From Sporolactobacillus shoreicorticis (GTDB taxonomy: Bacteria > Bacillota > Bacilli > Bacillales > Sporolactobacillaceae): a stretch of DNA of 64,000 nucleotides. The notes under the pieces were generated by a model. It was not told where the DNA came from and did no database searches. It saw only the letters and a list, made by a program, of their open reading frames with translations. The stretch's first letter is position 1. Each line of letters starts with the position of its first letter. Location of the stretch: NCBI RefSeq assembly GCF_024125445.1, contig NZ_JAMXWM010000002.1, positions 186,001 to 250,000 of the forward strand, written 5' to 3'. The translations under genes and the position numbers were made by a program. Positions 46,339 to 54,791 of this stretch are shown here, piece by piece.

Positions 46339-46388
46339 TGTCTGATAAATCATTTAGTGTCTGGTCATTGATCAGACACTATTTTTTG
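46337..46388 (+). terminator. Terminator of levR3 with AGTGTCTG boxes, candidate LevR3 enhancer
   Basis: AGTGTCTG occurs at 46337 and 46356 (19 bases apart), and the inverted form CAGACACT at 46373-46380 pairs with the second copy as a terminator stem before ATTTTTTG. The boxes lie 50-90 bases upstream of the PTS3 sigma-54 promoter. The terminator call is strong; the enhancer role is inference. Confidence 0.65.
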
Positions 46389-46427
46389 ATTTTCTTTATT
46401 TTGAGGCACTTTTGATAGCTACTATGT

Positions 46428-46443
46428 TGGCACAATAATTGCT
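46428..46443 (+). promoter_or_regulatory. Sigma-54 promoter of PTS3
   Basis: TGGCACAATAATTGCT is a near-perfect -24/-12 promoter (GG at 46429-46430, GC at 46441-46442). It is 29 bases before the EIIA3 start. Confidence 0.88.
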
Positions 46444-46471
46444 GGTAAATATATTGAAGGGAGGTGAGTGA

Positions 46472-46879
46472 ATGTATCATATCATTCTTACTTCGCACGG
46501 AAAATTAGCAGACGGCATTTTGGACACACTGCACTATTTTACCGGCGATTTGTCACATGTTTCTTCCGTCTGTCTAGCAGATAAAAGTATTTATGATTTT
46601 GAAAAGGAAGCAAAGGATCTGGTTAATCACCTTCAGGGAGATATTCTGGTACTTACGGATATATTTAATGGGACGCCGTTTAAGACCTTTTTTACCCTGT
46701 TAAATGATCACGAATCGTCTGCTATCATTTCCAATATCACTTTCCCGACGGCGCTAGCTGCTGTGGTGTCAGACACTGGATCGTTGGACGATGTGCTGCC
46801 TCAAATCATGGCGTCGGCCGCACCCAAGTTGATGCTTCTGGGCGATCATGCATCATATATGTCGGAAGGAGATGAATAA
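46472..46879 (+). CDS. PTS3 EIIA, mannose family
   Basis: A 135-residue EIIA with H9 in LTSHG and LTDIFNGTPFKTFF, a pattern closer to classical EIIA-Man than EIIA1 and EIIA2. GGGAGGTG precedes the ATG. It leads the operon A-C-D-B, a different gene order from PTS1, PTS2 and PTS4. Confidence 0.9.
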   Translation: MYHIILTSHGKLADGILDTLHYFTGDLSHVSSVCLADKSIYDFEKEAKDLVNHLQGDILVLTDIFNGTPFKTFFTLLNDHESSAIISNITFPTALAAVVSDTGSLDDVLPQIMASAAPKLMLLGDHASYMSEGDE

Positions 46880-46974
46880 GGAGCAACGAGCAATACACAT
46901 GTATCGGCTGTGTGATTGGATTACTGGTTGAATAATGCACGTGCACGTCAATGAATACGAGGGAGGGAAAGAGC

Positions 46975-47793
46975 ATGCATATTGCTTTATGGCAGATTAT
47001 TTTAGTTATTTTGTTCGGATTCTTTATGAACTATGAACGATGGGTTACTGCATTGGGGTTATGGCAGGCATTAATGTGCGGTCTGATCACTGGCCTCATC
47101 TTAGGCGATGTTCAAACTGGGTTATTTGTCGGTGGAACGCTGCAATTAATGACATTGGGAATCAGTAGCTTTGGAGGAGCATCAATACCTGATTATCCCA
47201 CGGCAGCCATTGTTGGCACCTATCTGGCGATTGCAACAGGTGCGAGCGGTAGTCTTGGCATAACCATTGGCATTCCTGTAGCGATTGTGATGGTTCAGCT
47301 GGATGTATTAAATAAGACGATTAACATTTACTTCCAACACAGGGCAGAAAAAGATGCTAAAGAAGGAATTTATAGTCGGCTCGGTTTGTGGCAATGGTGC
47401 GGAAACATCCTGACTATGCTGTCTACCGGTATTCCCATTCTTTTAGCCATCGTTTTTGGACAAAAGTTGGTCCAGCGGCTTTTTGAAATCATTCCGCATT
47501 GGCTGCTAAGCGGTCTTCAAGTAGCCGGTGGTCTGCTGCCAGCAGTCGGTTTAGGTCTGCTGCTTAAAACGATGCCAGTAAAAGCGCAATGGCCAGCATT
47601 ATTGGTCGGTTTTGTGTTGACAGCCTATTTGAAAGTACCGATTTTGGGTGTTGCTCTCCTGGCTGTTGCCTGGGCTTTCATTAATTTTACCAATGAAAAG
47701 AAAAAACATGATCTGGAAATGCGTCTGTCGCATTCGTCCTTGAGGAACGTATCTCAGCTTTCAAATGGAGGAGGTATCGAAGGTGATGAATGA
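46975..47793 (+). CDS. PTS3 EIIC, mannose family
   Basis: A 272-residue membrane subunit. The start at 46975 follows GAGGGAGGG; the ATG at 46951 is upstream of that ribosome binding site. GGTLQLMTLGISSFGGAS (about 53-70) is the family signature. Together with EIIC4 it forms a subtype distinct from EIIC1 and EIIC2. Confidence 0.9.
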   Translation: MHIALWQIILVILFGFFMNYERWVTALGLWQALMCGLITGLILGDVQTGLFVGGTLQLMTLGISSFGGASIPDYPTAAIVGTYLAIATGASGSLGITIGIPVAIVMVQLDVLNKTINIYFQHRAEKDAKEGIYSRLGLWQWCGNILTMLSTGIPILLAIVFGQKLVQRLFEIIPHWLLSGLQVAGGLLPAVGLGLLLKTMPVKAQWPALLVGFVLTAYLKVPILGVALLAVAWAFINFTNEKKKHDLEMRLSHSSLRNVSQLSNGGGIEGDE

Positions 47794-48592
47794 TCAAATC
47801 AACGTTCCGGCTAATATTAAAAATAAAACACTCAGACGGTTTGTCCTTTTTGGGAGCTGCGGCTCGCTAAATTATGAAAAGATGCAGGGTTTATCCTATT
47901 GTTATGCGATGTACCCAACATTAAAATATATTTATAAGGATGATCCTGAGGCATTGAAAAAAGCCGTGCTGACGCATTTGCAGTTTTACAATACAAATGT
48001 TATGTTTACACCATTTATTATGGGTGTCGATATCGGCATTGAGGAAACACAAAAAAGAACCTCGTTAAAGACAATCCCGTCGATTAAAACCAGCCTGATG
48101 GGACCGTTGGCGGGTCTTGGTGATACATTGCTTCTTTCAGCGCCGAGTGCAATTTTTGGTGGCATTGCTGCATCGATGGCCGTAAAGGGGAATATACTTG
48201 GAGCGTTGCTCTGGCTGGCAGTCATGATCGTGATTAAATTACTGGTTATTCCATTTTTTAAAGCGGGCTACAGTTCTGGTGTGAAATTAATTTCCACGCT
48301 AAAGGATCAGTTGCAGAGTATTACCGGTTCAATTTCAATCGTTGGTTTGATGGTCGTTGGCTCGCTAATATCGACAGTTGTTACTGCAAATGTTACGGCG
48401 ACTTATCATTCCGGGAAGCTTGCTTTAAAAGGTCAGGAAATTCTCAATTCAATTATGCCCGGATTAATTCCTGCAGCTCTTGTCTTACTTGTTTTTTGGT
48501 TGCTCGGTAGAAAATCAATGACTCCCGTTCGGATTATATTATTAGTTCTAATACTTGCTGTTGTTTTATCAGCAATCGGGTTTTTAGGATGA
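47786..48592 (+). CDS. PTS3 EIID, mannose family
   Basis: A 268-residue EIID. The start at 47786 overlaps the EIIC stop by 8 bases, as in PTS1; the open frame begins at 47765 inside EIIC. Conserved LSYCYAMYPTLKYIY, NTNVMFTPFIMG and SLMGPLAGLGDTLL are present. Confidence 0.9.
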   Translation: MNDQINVPANIKNKTLRRFVLFGSCGSLNYEKMQGLSYCYAMYPTLKYIYKDDPEALKKAVLTHLQFYNTNVMFTPFIMGVDIGIEETQKRTSLKTIPSIKTSLMGPLAGLGDTLLLSAPSAIFGGIAASMAVKGNILGALLWLAVMIVIKLLVIPFFKAGYSSGVKLISTLKDQLQSITGSISIVGLMVVGSLISTVVTANVTATYHSGKLALKGQEILNSIMPGLIPAALVLLVFWLLGRKSMTPVRIILLVLILAVVLSAIGFLG

Positions 48593-48607
48593 AAGGTGGA
48601 CTGTTGA

Positions 48608-49099
48608 ATGGACGAAATTATTGAGATTAGAGTTGATGATCGATTAATTCACGGACAAGTTGCCGGTCTATGGACGAATGCATTACAAGCAACACGTTTG
48701 ATGGTTATTGATGATGCCGTATCTCAGAATGAGACGCAAAAATCTTTATTGCGAATGGTTGCCCCGGGATCCGTTAATACATCCATCATCTCGGAGGAAA
48801 AAGCATTTCTCAATATATCAGCCGGAAAATATGTGGGTCAGAGAGTTTTTGTAATCGTAAAATCACCGGTTGTAATTCTCAATTTGCTGAAACGAGGTCT
48901 GCCAATTAAGCGAATTAACATCGGCAATATTTCGGCAAGAGACGATACTAAAGTACTTAAATCGGGAATTTCCGTTACTTTGACGGAAGAAAAAGCGCTA
49001 AAGGAAATACTTGATGCAGGTGTCCAAATTACGACCATTCGCACGCCAACAGATCCCGAAGCCTTTTTGACAAAAAAAGATTTAAAAGAAAAGTCTTGA
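48608..49099 (+). CDS. PTS3 EIIB, mannose family
   Basis: A 163-residue EIIB with phosphorylated H15 in DDRLIHGQV. It is the last gene of the PTS3 operon and is followed by a strong terminator. AAAGGTGG precedes the ATG. Confidence 0.92.
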   Translation: MDEIIEIRVDDRLIHGQVAGLWTNALQATRLMVIDDAVSQNETQKSLLRMVAPGSVNTSIISEEKAFLNISAGKYVGQRVFVIVKSPVVILNLLKRGLPIKRINIGNISARDDTKVLKSGISVTLTEEKALKEILDAGVQITTIRTPTDPEAFLTKKDLKEKS

Positions 49100-49107
49100 A
49101 CGAAAAA

Positions 49108-49141
49108 TAAAAAGAATGCTGGAAAACGGCATTCTTTTTTA
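49108..49141 (+). terminator. Terminator of PTS3
   Basis: AAAAAGAATGC and GCATTCTTTTTT pair around an 8-base loop. It lies only 31 bases before the GH36 start, with the GH36 ribosome binding site just beyond, so GH36 depends on read-through or on a promoter inside eIIB3. Confidence 0.88.
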
Positions 49142-49171
49142 TCATCCATGCAAAAAGGGAGGACCCATTTA

Positions 49172-51271
49172 ATGGCTTCTATTTTGAACAGCTATACTTT
49201 TGGCGATATGAACATCGACTATCTTCTTTATGAATCCGGCAATGTCGAATGGATCATCTATCCGGCTGAAATGAATGATCGGGTCCGATTACCAGAACGT
49301 AAAAAACACGATGGAATTGTTCAGATCAAATTGGTCGGCGATGATTATCCAAAAGGATTTGTCACAGGAACGACGATGCGCAACAGTCAGACGACACGTG
49401 ATTTACACTACCGGAAACAAGAAAAATATGAAAATGAAGAAGCTGTACGGATCGATACAGTTTTAGAAGACAGGCATGGAAACCGTGTGACTCATCATGC
49501 AACCTGGTATAAAGGCTATCCGGTTATTGCAAGTGCTGTGACCTTTGAAAATTGCATTGATCAACTGCAGAAAATTGAAATGCTCTCCAGTTTCTCATTG
49601 AGTAATCTCAGTCCGTTTAATCATGAAAATCAACCGGGTAATCTATTTTTATCGCGCCTACGCAGTAAATGGGGAATGGAAGGACGACTTGAACGAAAGT
49701 CGATTGAGTATTATCAGCTTGAACCGTCCTGGAAGCCATCCGGGGCCGGTATCGAAAAATATGGTCAAATTGGATCAATGCCGGTCCGTGGTTATTTCCC
49801 CTACTTCTGCGTTGAAGATGAGCAGCATCAAGTTGCCTGGGCCGGTCAACTCGCGCATCCGGGTTCGTGGCAAATCGAATGGTATCGGCTTGATGAGGAT
49901 CTATGCGTTTCAGGCGGGTTAGCTGATCGTGATTACGGCCAGTGGCTGAAAACAATCCGATCGGGAGAGTCTTTTACAACACCGACTGCATTGCTGACGG
50001 TGTGTTCAGGTGATCTTGATGACGCATCCGACAGACTGACCGCTTTTCAAAAGCGTGCACTTAAGTTGAGAGAACAGCCGAACGAGCAGAAACTCCCGGT
50101 CATGTTTAATGAATTCTGCACAACATGGGGAAATCCAACTGAAGCAACGATCACACGAGATCTTGAGCGGTTAAAAGATAAGAAAATTGATTACTATATC
50201 ATCGACGCGGGCTGGTATGCCGATCAGACACTTGGTTGGGAGCGAAACATGGGGGAATGGGAGGTTAACCCGCAGCAATTCCCAAATGGCATAGACTTAG
50301 TTGTGCAAAAAATTAAAGAGGCCAAACTGGTACCTGGTATTTGGTTTGAAGTCGAAACCGTAGGACGTGATGCTTCGGTATTCACTCTGATTGATCATCT
50401 GCTGAAAAAAGATGGTGTGCCCATTACGACAGGAGATCGGCGTTTTTGGGATATGAGGGATCCATGGGTGCGCGACTACCTGCGGAAAAAAATCATTAAT
50501 TTTATCCAAAACGGTCACTTCGGTTACTTAAAGATCGATTATAATGATAATTTTGGCGTTGGTTTTGACCATGCTGATTCATTGGGTGAGGGAAATCGCG
50601 AGCAGTTGTCAGCGACTCAGGATTTTTTCCGGGAAATCCATCAGCAATGTCCTGAATTGGTCATTGAGAATTGTTCTTCAGGGGGTCATCGATTGGAACC
50701 GTCAATGATTTCGCTGACCGATATCTCATCGTTTTCTGATGCCCATGAAACCGTATCGATCCCGATTATTGCTGCTAATCTCCATCGCGTGATGCTCCCA
50801 CAGCAATCGCTGGTCTGGGCGGTGTTAAGGAAGAATGATACAAAGCAGCGAATCTTTTATTCACTGATCAATACATTTCTTGGAAGAATGTGTCTGTCCG
50901 GAGACATTCACGAATTAAACTCGGATCAATGGAAGACTATTGAAGATGGAATCCAATTTTATAACAAAATCAAGCCGATCGTCAGGGATGGAAAAACGTA
51001 TCGATATGGCAAACCGGTCCTATCTTATCGGAATCCGGTTGGAACACAGGGAATTGTTCGATACCATACCGAAAAAAAGGAAGCTTTGATCATCGTACAT
51101 TGCTTCAAAGAAGGGCGAAGGATCCACCTGCCGCTCAATTTTAAAAAGTACACTCTGATTGATTCATTTGGACAGAATCAACAAATTAAGATTGAGGAGA
51201 ACGAGTTTGGGATCGAGTTCACATTCAGTGAGGATTACCAAGCCGTTGCCTTGATCATATCCGAAACATAG
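49172..51271 (+). CDS. GH36 alpha-galactosidase-like enzyme
   Basis: A 699-residue cytoplasmic GH36 protein. The N-terminal beta-sandwich (about 1-300) is followed by a TIM barrel with YYIIDAGWY (about 350), probable nucleophile Asp in FGYLKIDYN (about 457), ENCSSGGHR (about 505), probable acid/base Asp in SSFSDAHE (about 524), and a C-terminal beta domain. The ATG at 49172 follows GGGAGG. GH36 releases terminal alpha-galactose (or, in some members, alpha-N-acetylgalactosamine). Following PTS3, it suggests alpha-galactoside residues on the PTS3 substrate. Confidence 0.85.
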   Translation: MASILNSYTFGDMNIDYLLYESGNVEWIIYPAEMNDRVRLPERKKHDGIVQIKLVGDDYPKGFVTGTTMRNSQTTRDLHYRKQEKYENEEAVRIDTVLEDRHGNRVTHHATWYKGYPVIASAVTFENCIDQLQKIEMLSSFSLSNLSPFNHENQPGNLFLSRLRSKWGMEGRLERKSIEYYQLEPSWKPSGAGIEKYGQIGSMPVRGYFPYFCVEDEQHQVAWAGQLAHPGSWQIEWYRLDEDLCVSGGLADRDYGQWLKTIRSGESFTTPTALLTVCSGDLDDASDRLTAFQKRALKLREQPNEQKLPVMFNEFCTTWGNPTEATITRDLERLKDKKIDYYIIDAGWYADQTLGWERNMGEWEVNPQQFPNGIDLVVQKIKEAKLVPGIWFEVETVGRDASVFTLIDHLLKKDGVPITTGDRRFWDMRDPWVRDYLRKKIINFIQNGHFGYLKIDYNDNFGVGFDHADSLGEGNREQLSATQDFFREIHQQCPELVIENCSSGGHRLEPSMISLTDISSFSDAHETVSIPIIAANLHRVMLPQQSLVWAVLRKNDTKQRIFYSLINTFLGRMCLSGDIHELNSDQWKTIEDGIQFYNKIKPIVRDGKTYRYGKPVLSYRNPVGTQGIVRYHTEKKEALIIVHCFKEGRRIHLPLNFKKYTLIDSFGQNQQIKIEENEFGIEFTFSEDYQAVALIISET

Positions 51272-51540
51272 TGGTTAAATGATAAGTGAAGAACAGGTTG
51301 AATGTGCGTCTATGTGTAAAAAGTAAATATAATAAGCAATGAATGAAGCATGTTCAAAAAATATATTCAGGACTATGAACACGATATTGCAGTAGATAAA
51401 TTTATGAAGAAGCAAAAAGGTCAAGGGCACTAGTCTTTGGAGAAAGTGAATACCGGCGCTTTAAGAAACGGGCCGGTAATTCAAGAGAATGTCCCAAAAT
51501 CTTTTAACAAGGGCGGAGAGAAAAAAGTCTAACTTTTTCT
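51272..51540. other. Non-coding stretch after GH36
   Basis: No gene is supported. An imperfect stem (ACCGGC with GCCGGT, about 51452-51477) lies here without a T-run. Short frames have no ribosome binding site. Confidence 0.5.
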
Positions 51541-51846
51541 GAGGCTACTGAAAAACTTATGCTATTTAAGTGGAACTGAATAATGCGATAAAAAAGGCGA
51601 CTCAAAATTTTCATTTTCTGAGTTGCCTTTTTCTTTGAATCTGGGGTGCTTCCTCCCTTCTCGTTAGCCTATGAGCTTCAGTATTTTCTTTACATTCACC
51701 GTGAATAGCGTCGCGGATCCTTGTATGTTCATGCCAACCAGGCTCGAGGACCTCGCTGCATCATACCCGTGCCTATGTTTTTATTCACTATTCTTCGCTT
51801 CTAATTTATAGCGTTCTTTTGCTCTCTCTTTAAAGGTAAGCAAAGA
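51541..51846 (-). mobile_element. 3' end remnant of an IS1182-type insertion sequence
   Basis: The reverse strand from about 51846 to 51664 encodes a transposase C-terminus (KERYKLEAKNSE, then RHGYDAAR, then GMNIQGSATLFTVNVKKIL) typical of IS1182-family enzymes, broken by a stop after the first block. A hairpin with a T-run (51591-51632) and a GAGGCTACTGAAAAACTT end-like sequence at 51541 complete the element tail. The rest of the element is absent. Confidence 0.65.
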
Positions 51847-51899
51847 TGTTCAACTTAAGGAAGAAGTTCATTGAAGGGTGATTTTGATTTAAAGAATCT

Positions 51900-52886
51900 C
51901 TAAGTGAGTGTTTCATGGTTACTAAAAATATCGTTGAGCAGTCGACGCAGCGCTGGTGTTCCTAATTCACTTGGAATTGGCGATATTGGATCTACGCTGG
52001 TTGAATTCATATGAGTGTTTGAGTATAGATGACGGTAGGTAGTTGGAGTCACGCCGACATGTTGCTTGAAGGAGCGCATGAAGTGCTTAGGACTTTCAAA
52101 AAAGGATTGCTCCGCCACATCATTAATTGGCAGGATTGTGGTAGACAACAAATAACGAGCATAGATGATTTTCTGTTCCAAAATGTATGACTTGATACCG
52201 ATACCATACTCGTTACGGAATTTGCGCGACAGATAGGTCGGATTGAGTTCAAATTGATCGGCAATGGAGGCAACCGTTGGATTGTCTGCCAGGTGCACAC
52301 GGACCCACTCTGCAATATATTCCACGTTGGAAGGATTCTTTGCGTGCAGTAATGACTGAGTATTAAGAAAGTCGTTTGATAGCTCAGTCAGTAGCAGGCT
52401 CGTCATAAAATCGTTCTTGCGTCCCGAGTAACTTTTGACTGTAGACATTGTTAGTAGCTGACGAAAGAGTTGAAAAATATAGTGCTTGTTGTGAAGCATG
52501 AATTTGGTCGGTAAATAAATCAAGTGATTGATGCTTGTCGGAGTAACGTGAGCGGTGATGTCTTGAAGTCCCTTAAGATATTCCGGGTCAGTTTCAGAAG
52601 CTGGCTGACCTTTTGCAAGAAAATGCAACCAATCGATTGTGAACGCAACAGTAGAAGGAGTGTCACCGGTAATCTGAGTGAATGGTGGCAGAAGAAGGCA
52701 TTCACCTTCATAAAGGGAATATTGTGTTCCATTGGCGATCAGACTGATTGTGCCGCTTGTTGCGATAATTAGCTCAAAATTGTGATCGAGAGCCATGGCC
52801 CGATGCTGCCATGAATGACCATCATCGTTAATAAACTCGCCTGACCAAATATAGATAGGTGGATCGATAGCATCGATTTTGTACAT
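51900..52886 (-). CDS. AraC-family regulator, divergent from the GH28-like/PTS4 operon
   Basis: A 328-residue regulator with an N-terminal cupin-like domain (LLLPPFTQITG near 65) and a C-terminal AraC HTH pair (about 195-290, ending F--SFKQHVGVTPTTYRHLY). The start at 52886 follows AAAGGAA at 9 bases; an ATG three codons upstream sits on that site. It is divergent from the PTS4 operon, which has no sigma-54 promoter, so it is the likely regulator there. Confidence 0.87.
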   Translation of the reverse strand: MYKIDAIDPPIYIWSGEFINDDGHSWQHRAMALDHNFELIIATSGTISLIANGTQYSLYEGECLLLPPFTQITGDTPSTVAFTIDWLHFLAKGQPASETDPEYLKGLQDITAHVTPTSINHLIYLPTKFMLHNKHYIFQLFRQLLTMSTVKSYSGRKNDFMTSLLLTELSNDFLNTQSLLHAKNPSNVEYIAEWVRVHLADNPTVASIADQFELNPTYLSRKFRNEYGIGIKSYILEQKIIYARYLLSTTILPINDVAEQSFFESPKHFMRSFKQHVGVTPTTYRHLYSNTHMNSTSVDPISPIPSELGTPALRRLLNDIFSNHETLT

Positions 52887-52941
52887 TGTTCTCATTTCCT
52901 TTAGAGGTAAGATTATGATACTTATTATACAGTTTCATCGG

Positions 52942-52971
52942 TTCAAAACATATATATAAAAATTGTATAAT
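52942..52971 (+). promoter_or_regulatory. Promoter candidate of the PTS4 operon
   Basis: TTCAAA and a perfect TATAAT (52966-52971) are 18 bases apart in the AT-rich divergent gap. Confidence 0.45.
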
Positions 52972-52979
52972 TAGAATAT

Positions 52980-52991
52980 GGAAACGTTTCC
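52980..52991. promoter_or_regulatory. Perfect palindrome GGAAACGTTTCC
   Basis: This 12-bp palindrome has the CG-centred form of a LacI/CcpA-family operator, though it scores below the other cre sites. It sits at the predicted start of transcription of the PTS4 operon. Confidence 0.45.
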
Positions 52992-53071
52992 TGTTTAATG
53001 CAGCGTGTCTATCTCGTGCACATCTACAGGCATGCTATATAGCAATTATTATTTGTATGAGGTGATTTTAT

Positions 53072-54301
53072 TTGACTGACAAAATGAATTTTAGCATCAT
53101 AGATTTCGGCGCAGAATCGAATAGTTCTGTTGTTCAGACCGCAGCATTTCAGCGGTGTATTGATGTTTGTCGGGATGCCAGCGGAGGCACGGTTATTGTA
53201 CCGGCCGGTCAGTATACGATCGGCAGTATTAGGCTGTACAGCAACATTCGGCTGCTCCTTCGAACCGGCGCAGTGTTGAATGGATCGACCGACCTGAAAG
53301 ATTATCAGACTTTTGATGAGGAGCCTGATATTCGCTATTTGCACGATGAGTACTTTGTCAAGGCGTGGCATTTGCCGCCGTACTACTTCCAAGCACTAAT
53401 TACTGCGTATGATGCAACGAACGTGACTGTTGAGGCCGAGCCGGGAGCAATTATCGATGGCCATGACGTTTTCGATGTAAATGGTGAAGAAAAGTTCCGT
53501 GGACCGATGGGGCTGGTATTTGCCCGTGTCACTAATTTGCAGTTGCACGGATACACAATTCAGAATAGCTCGAACTGGTCTCATGTTATTGCTGGATGTG
53601 AACATGTGTCAATCAGTAGTGTGTCGATCATTGCCGGACATGACGGTTTCAATCTGCATCATTCCACTCATATTACTGTGAAGGATTGCATATTGAAGAC
53701 CGGGGATGACTGCTTTGCTGGTTATGATGTTGTCGATTTGACGGTCACGGATAGTTGGCTGAACACGGCTTGCAATAGTATGCGAATCGGCGGCACTAAT
53801 TTGCAGTTTAGTCACTGCATCTTTGTAGGTCCAGGCCGCAATCCGCATCGTTCGGAAAATACGTACTATAGCCATGCCTGTTTTAAGTACTATGCCATTG
53901 ATGCGGATGAGGTACGTGATGAAGGCCACGACATTGTGATTTCAGATTCACTGATCACAGGGATTTGTCACCTTATGATGTATCGCTGTGGTGATAAAGT
54001 GATTATGCAAAACGGCCGTCCGTTACGCGAATTGACGTTCAAGGGTAATTTGATCGACCATATAGATGCGACTTCAGAGCTCATTGGAAATGGTGAACAA
54101 GTGCGCTTGAATTTGCACGATTGTCGAATCACCCCACCGGAAAATGGACCGCTACTGGTGATTGATAAATCCGTCGAGTTAAGCATTAAGAACGTGACAT
54201 TTACGCGTCCGACTGTGATTGCGCAGCAGAATGGGGAACCGCTTCATTTCGATGGTTATACGGTATCCGCGTACATCAGTTCAAATGAACAAGGAGAGTG
54301 A
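53072..54301 (+). CDS. GH28-like right-handed beta-helix protein
   Basis: A 409-residue protein without signal peptide. It begins with FSIIDFGAESNSSVVQTAAF and GGTVIVPAGQYTIGSIRL, typical of GH28/pectate-lyase-like beta-helix proteins, and continues with repeated beta-helix coils. Of the usual GH28 active-site blocks, a GHDGFN (about 190), GDD (about 211) and MRIGG (about 232) can be seen; the His of the GHG block and the RIK block are not obvious. It may be an intracellular exo-acting glycosidase or a divergent lyase. TTG start after GAGGTG; an ATG four codons later is possible. First gene of the PTS4 operon. Confidence 0.7.
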   Translation: MTDKMNFSIIDFGAESNSSVVQTAAFQRCIDVCRDASGGTVIVPAGQYTIGSIRLYSNIRLLLRTGAVLNGSTDLKDYQTFDEEPDIRYLHDEYFVKAWHLPPYYFQALITAYDATNVTVEAEPGAIIDGHDVFDVNGEEKFRGPMGLVFARVTNLQLHGYTIQNSSNWSHVIAGCEHVSISSVSIIAGHDGFNLHHSTHITVKDCILKTGDDCFAGYDVVDLTVTDSWLNTACNSMRIGGTNLQFSHCIFVGPGRNPHRSENTYYSHACFKYYAIDADEVRDEGHDIVISDSLITGICHLMMYRCGDKVIMQNGRPLRELTFKGNLIDHIDATSELIGNGEQVRLNLHDCRITPPENGPLLVIDKSVELSIKNVTFTRPTVIAQQNGEPLHFDGYTVSAYISSNEQGE

Positions 54302-54308
54302 ACTTTAA

Positions 54309-54779
54309 ATGACAGTAGTACTAGCACGAGTCGATCAGCGATTGATTCACGGAATCATCGTGAATCAGTGGGGCCAAGCGCTTGATGTAAAACGATACAT
54401 GGTTATTGACGATGCAATCAGTCAGAATGAATCAATCAAAGCGGGTATGCGGATGTCAAAACCTGCAGGGACGGGTATGTCTATTATCGACACCGAAAAG
54501 GCTATTACAAATTTTAAGGCGGGCAAATATGATGCTCAGCGGGTTTTCATTCTAGTTAAGGAGCCTAAGACACTACTTAAGCTTATCAATGCTGGTGTGG
54601 GAATTCCAAAGGTCGATCTCGGTATCATTTTTAACGAAGATGGTCGTGAGCCTATCACGAAGTTTGTTGCTCTAAACGATGAGGAACGTGCTGATATTGG
54701 GATGATTCAACAAAAGGACGTTCCTGTTGTGATCCAGTATATCCCAGGTGATCCAGAACAGCCGTTTAAAGCAAGGTAA
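54309..54779 (+). CDS. PTS4 EIIB, mannose family
   Basis: A 156-residue EIIB with phosphorylated H14 in DQRLIHGII. It lies 7 bases after the GH28-like gene, after AAGGAGAG. Resembles EIIB3. Confidence 0.92.
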   Translation: MTVVLARVDQRLIHGIIVNQWGQALDVKRYMVIDDAISQNESIKAGMRMSKPAGTGMSIIDTEKAITNFKAGKYDAQRVFILVKEPKTLLKLINAGVGIPKVDLGIIFNEDGREPITKFVALNDEERADIGMIQQKDVPVVIQYIPGDPEQPFKAR

Positions 54780-54791
54780 GGGGTGATTGAG

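Noticed and set aside
34410-46388. CRISPR-like short repeats
   Set aside because: The AGTGTCYG boxes are too short, few and unevenly spaced for a CRISPR array; no cas genes are present.
49617-49955. Frames of about 100 codons on both strands within GH36
   Set aside because: Shadow frames of a long, motif-confirmed gene.
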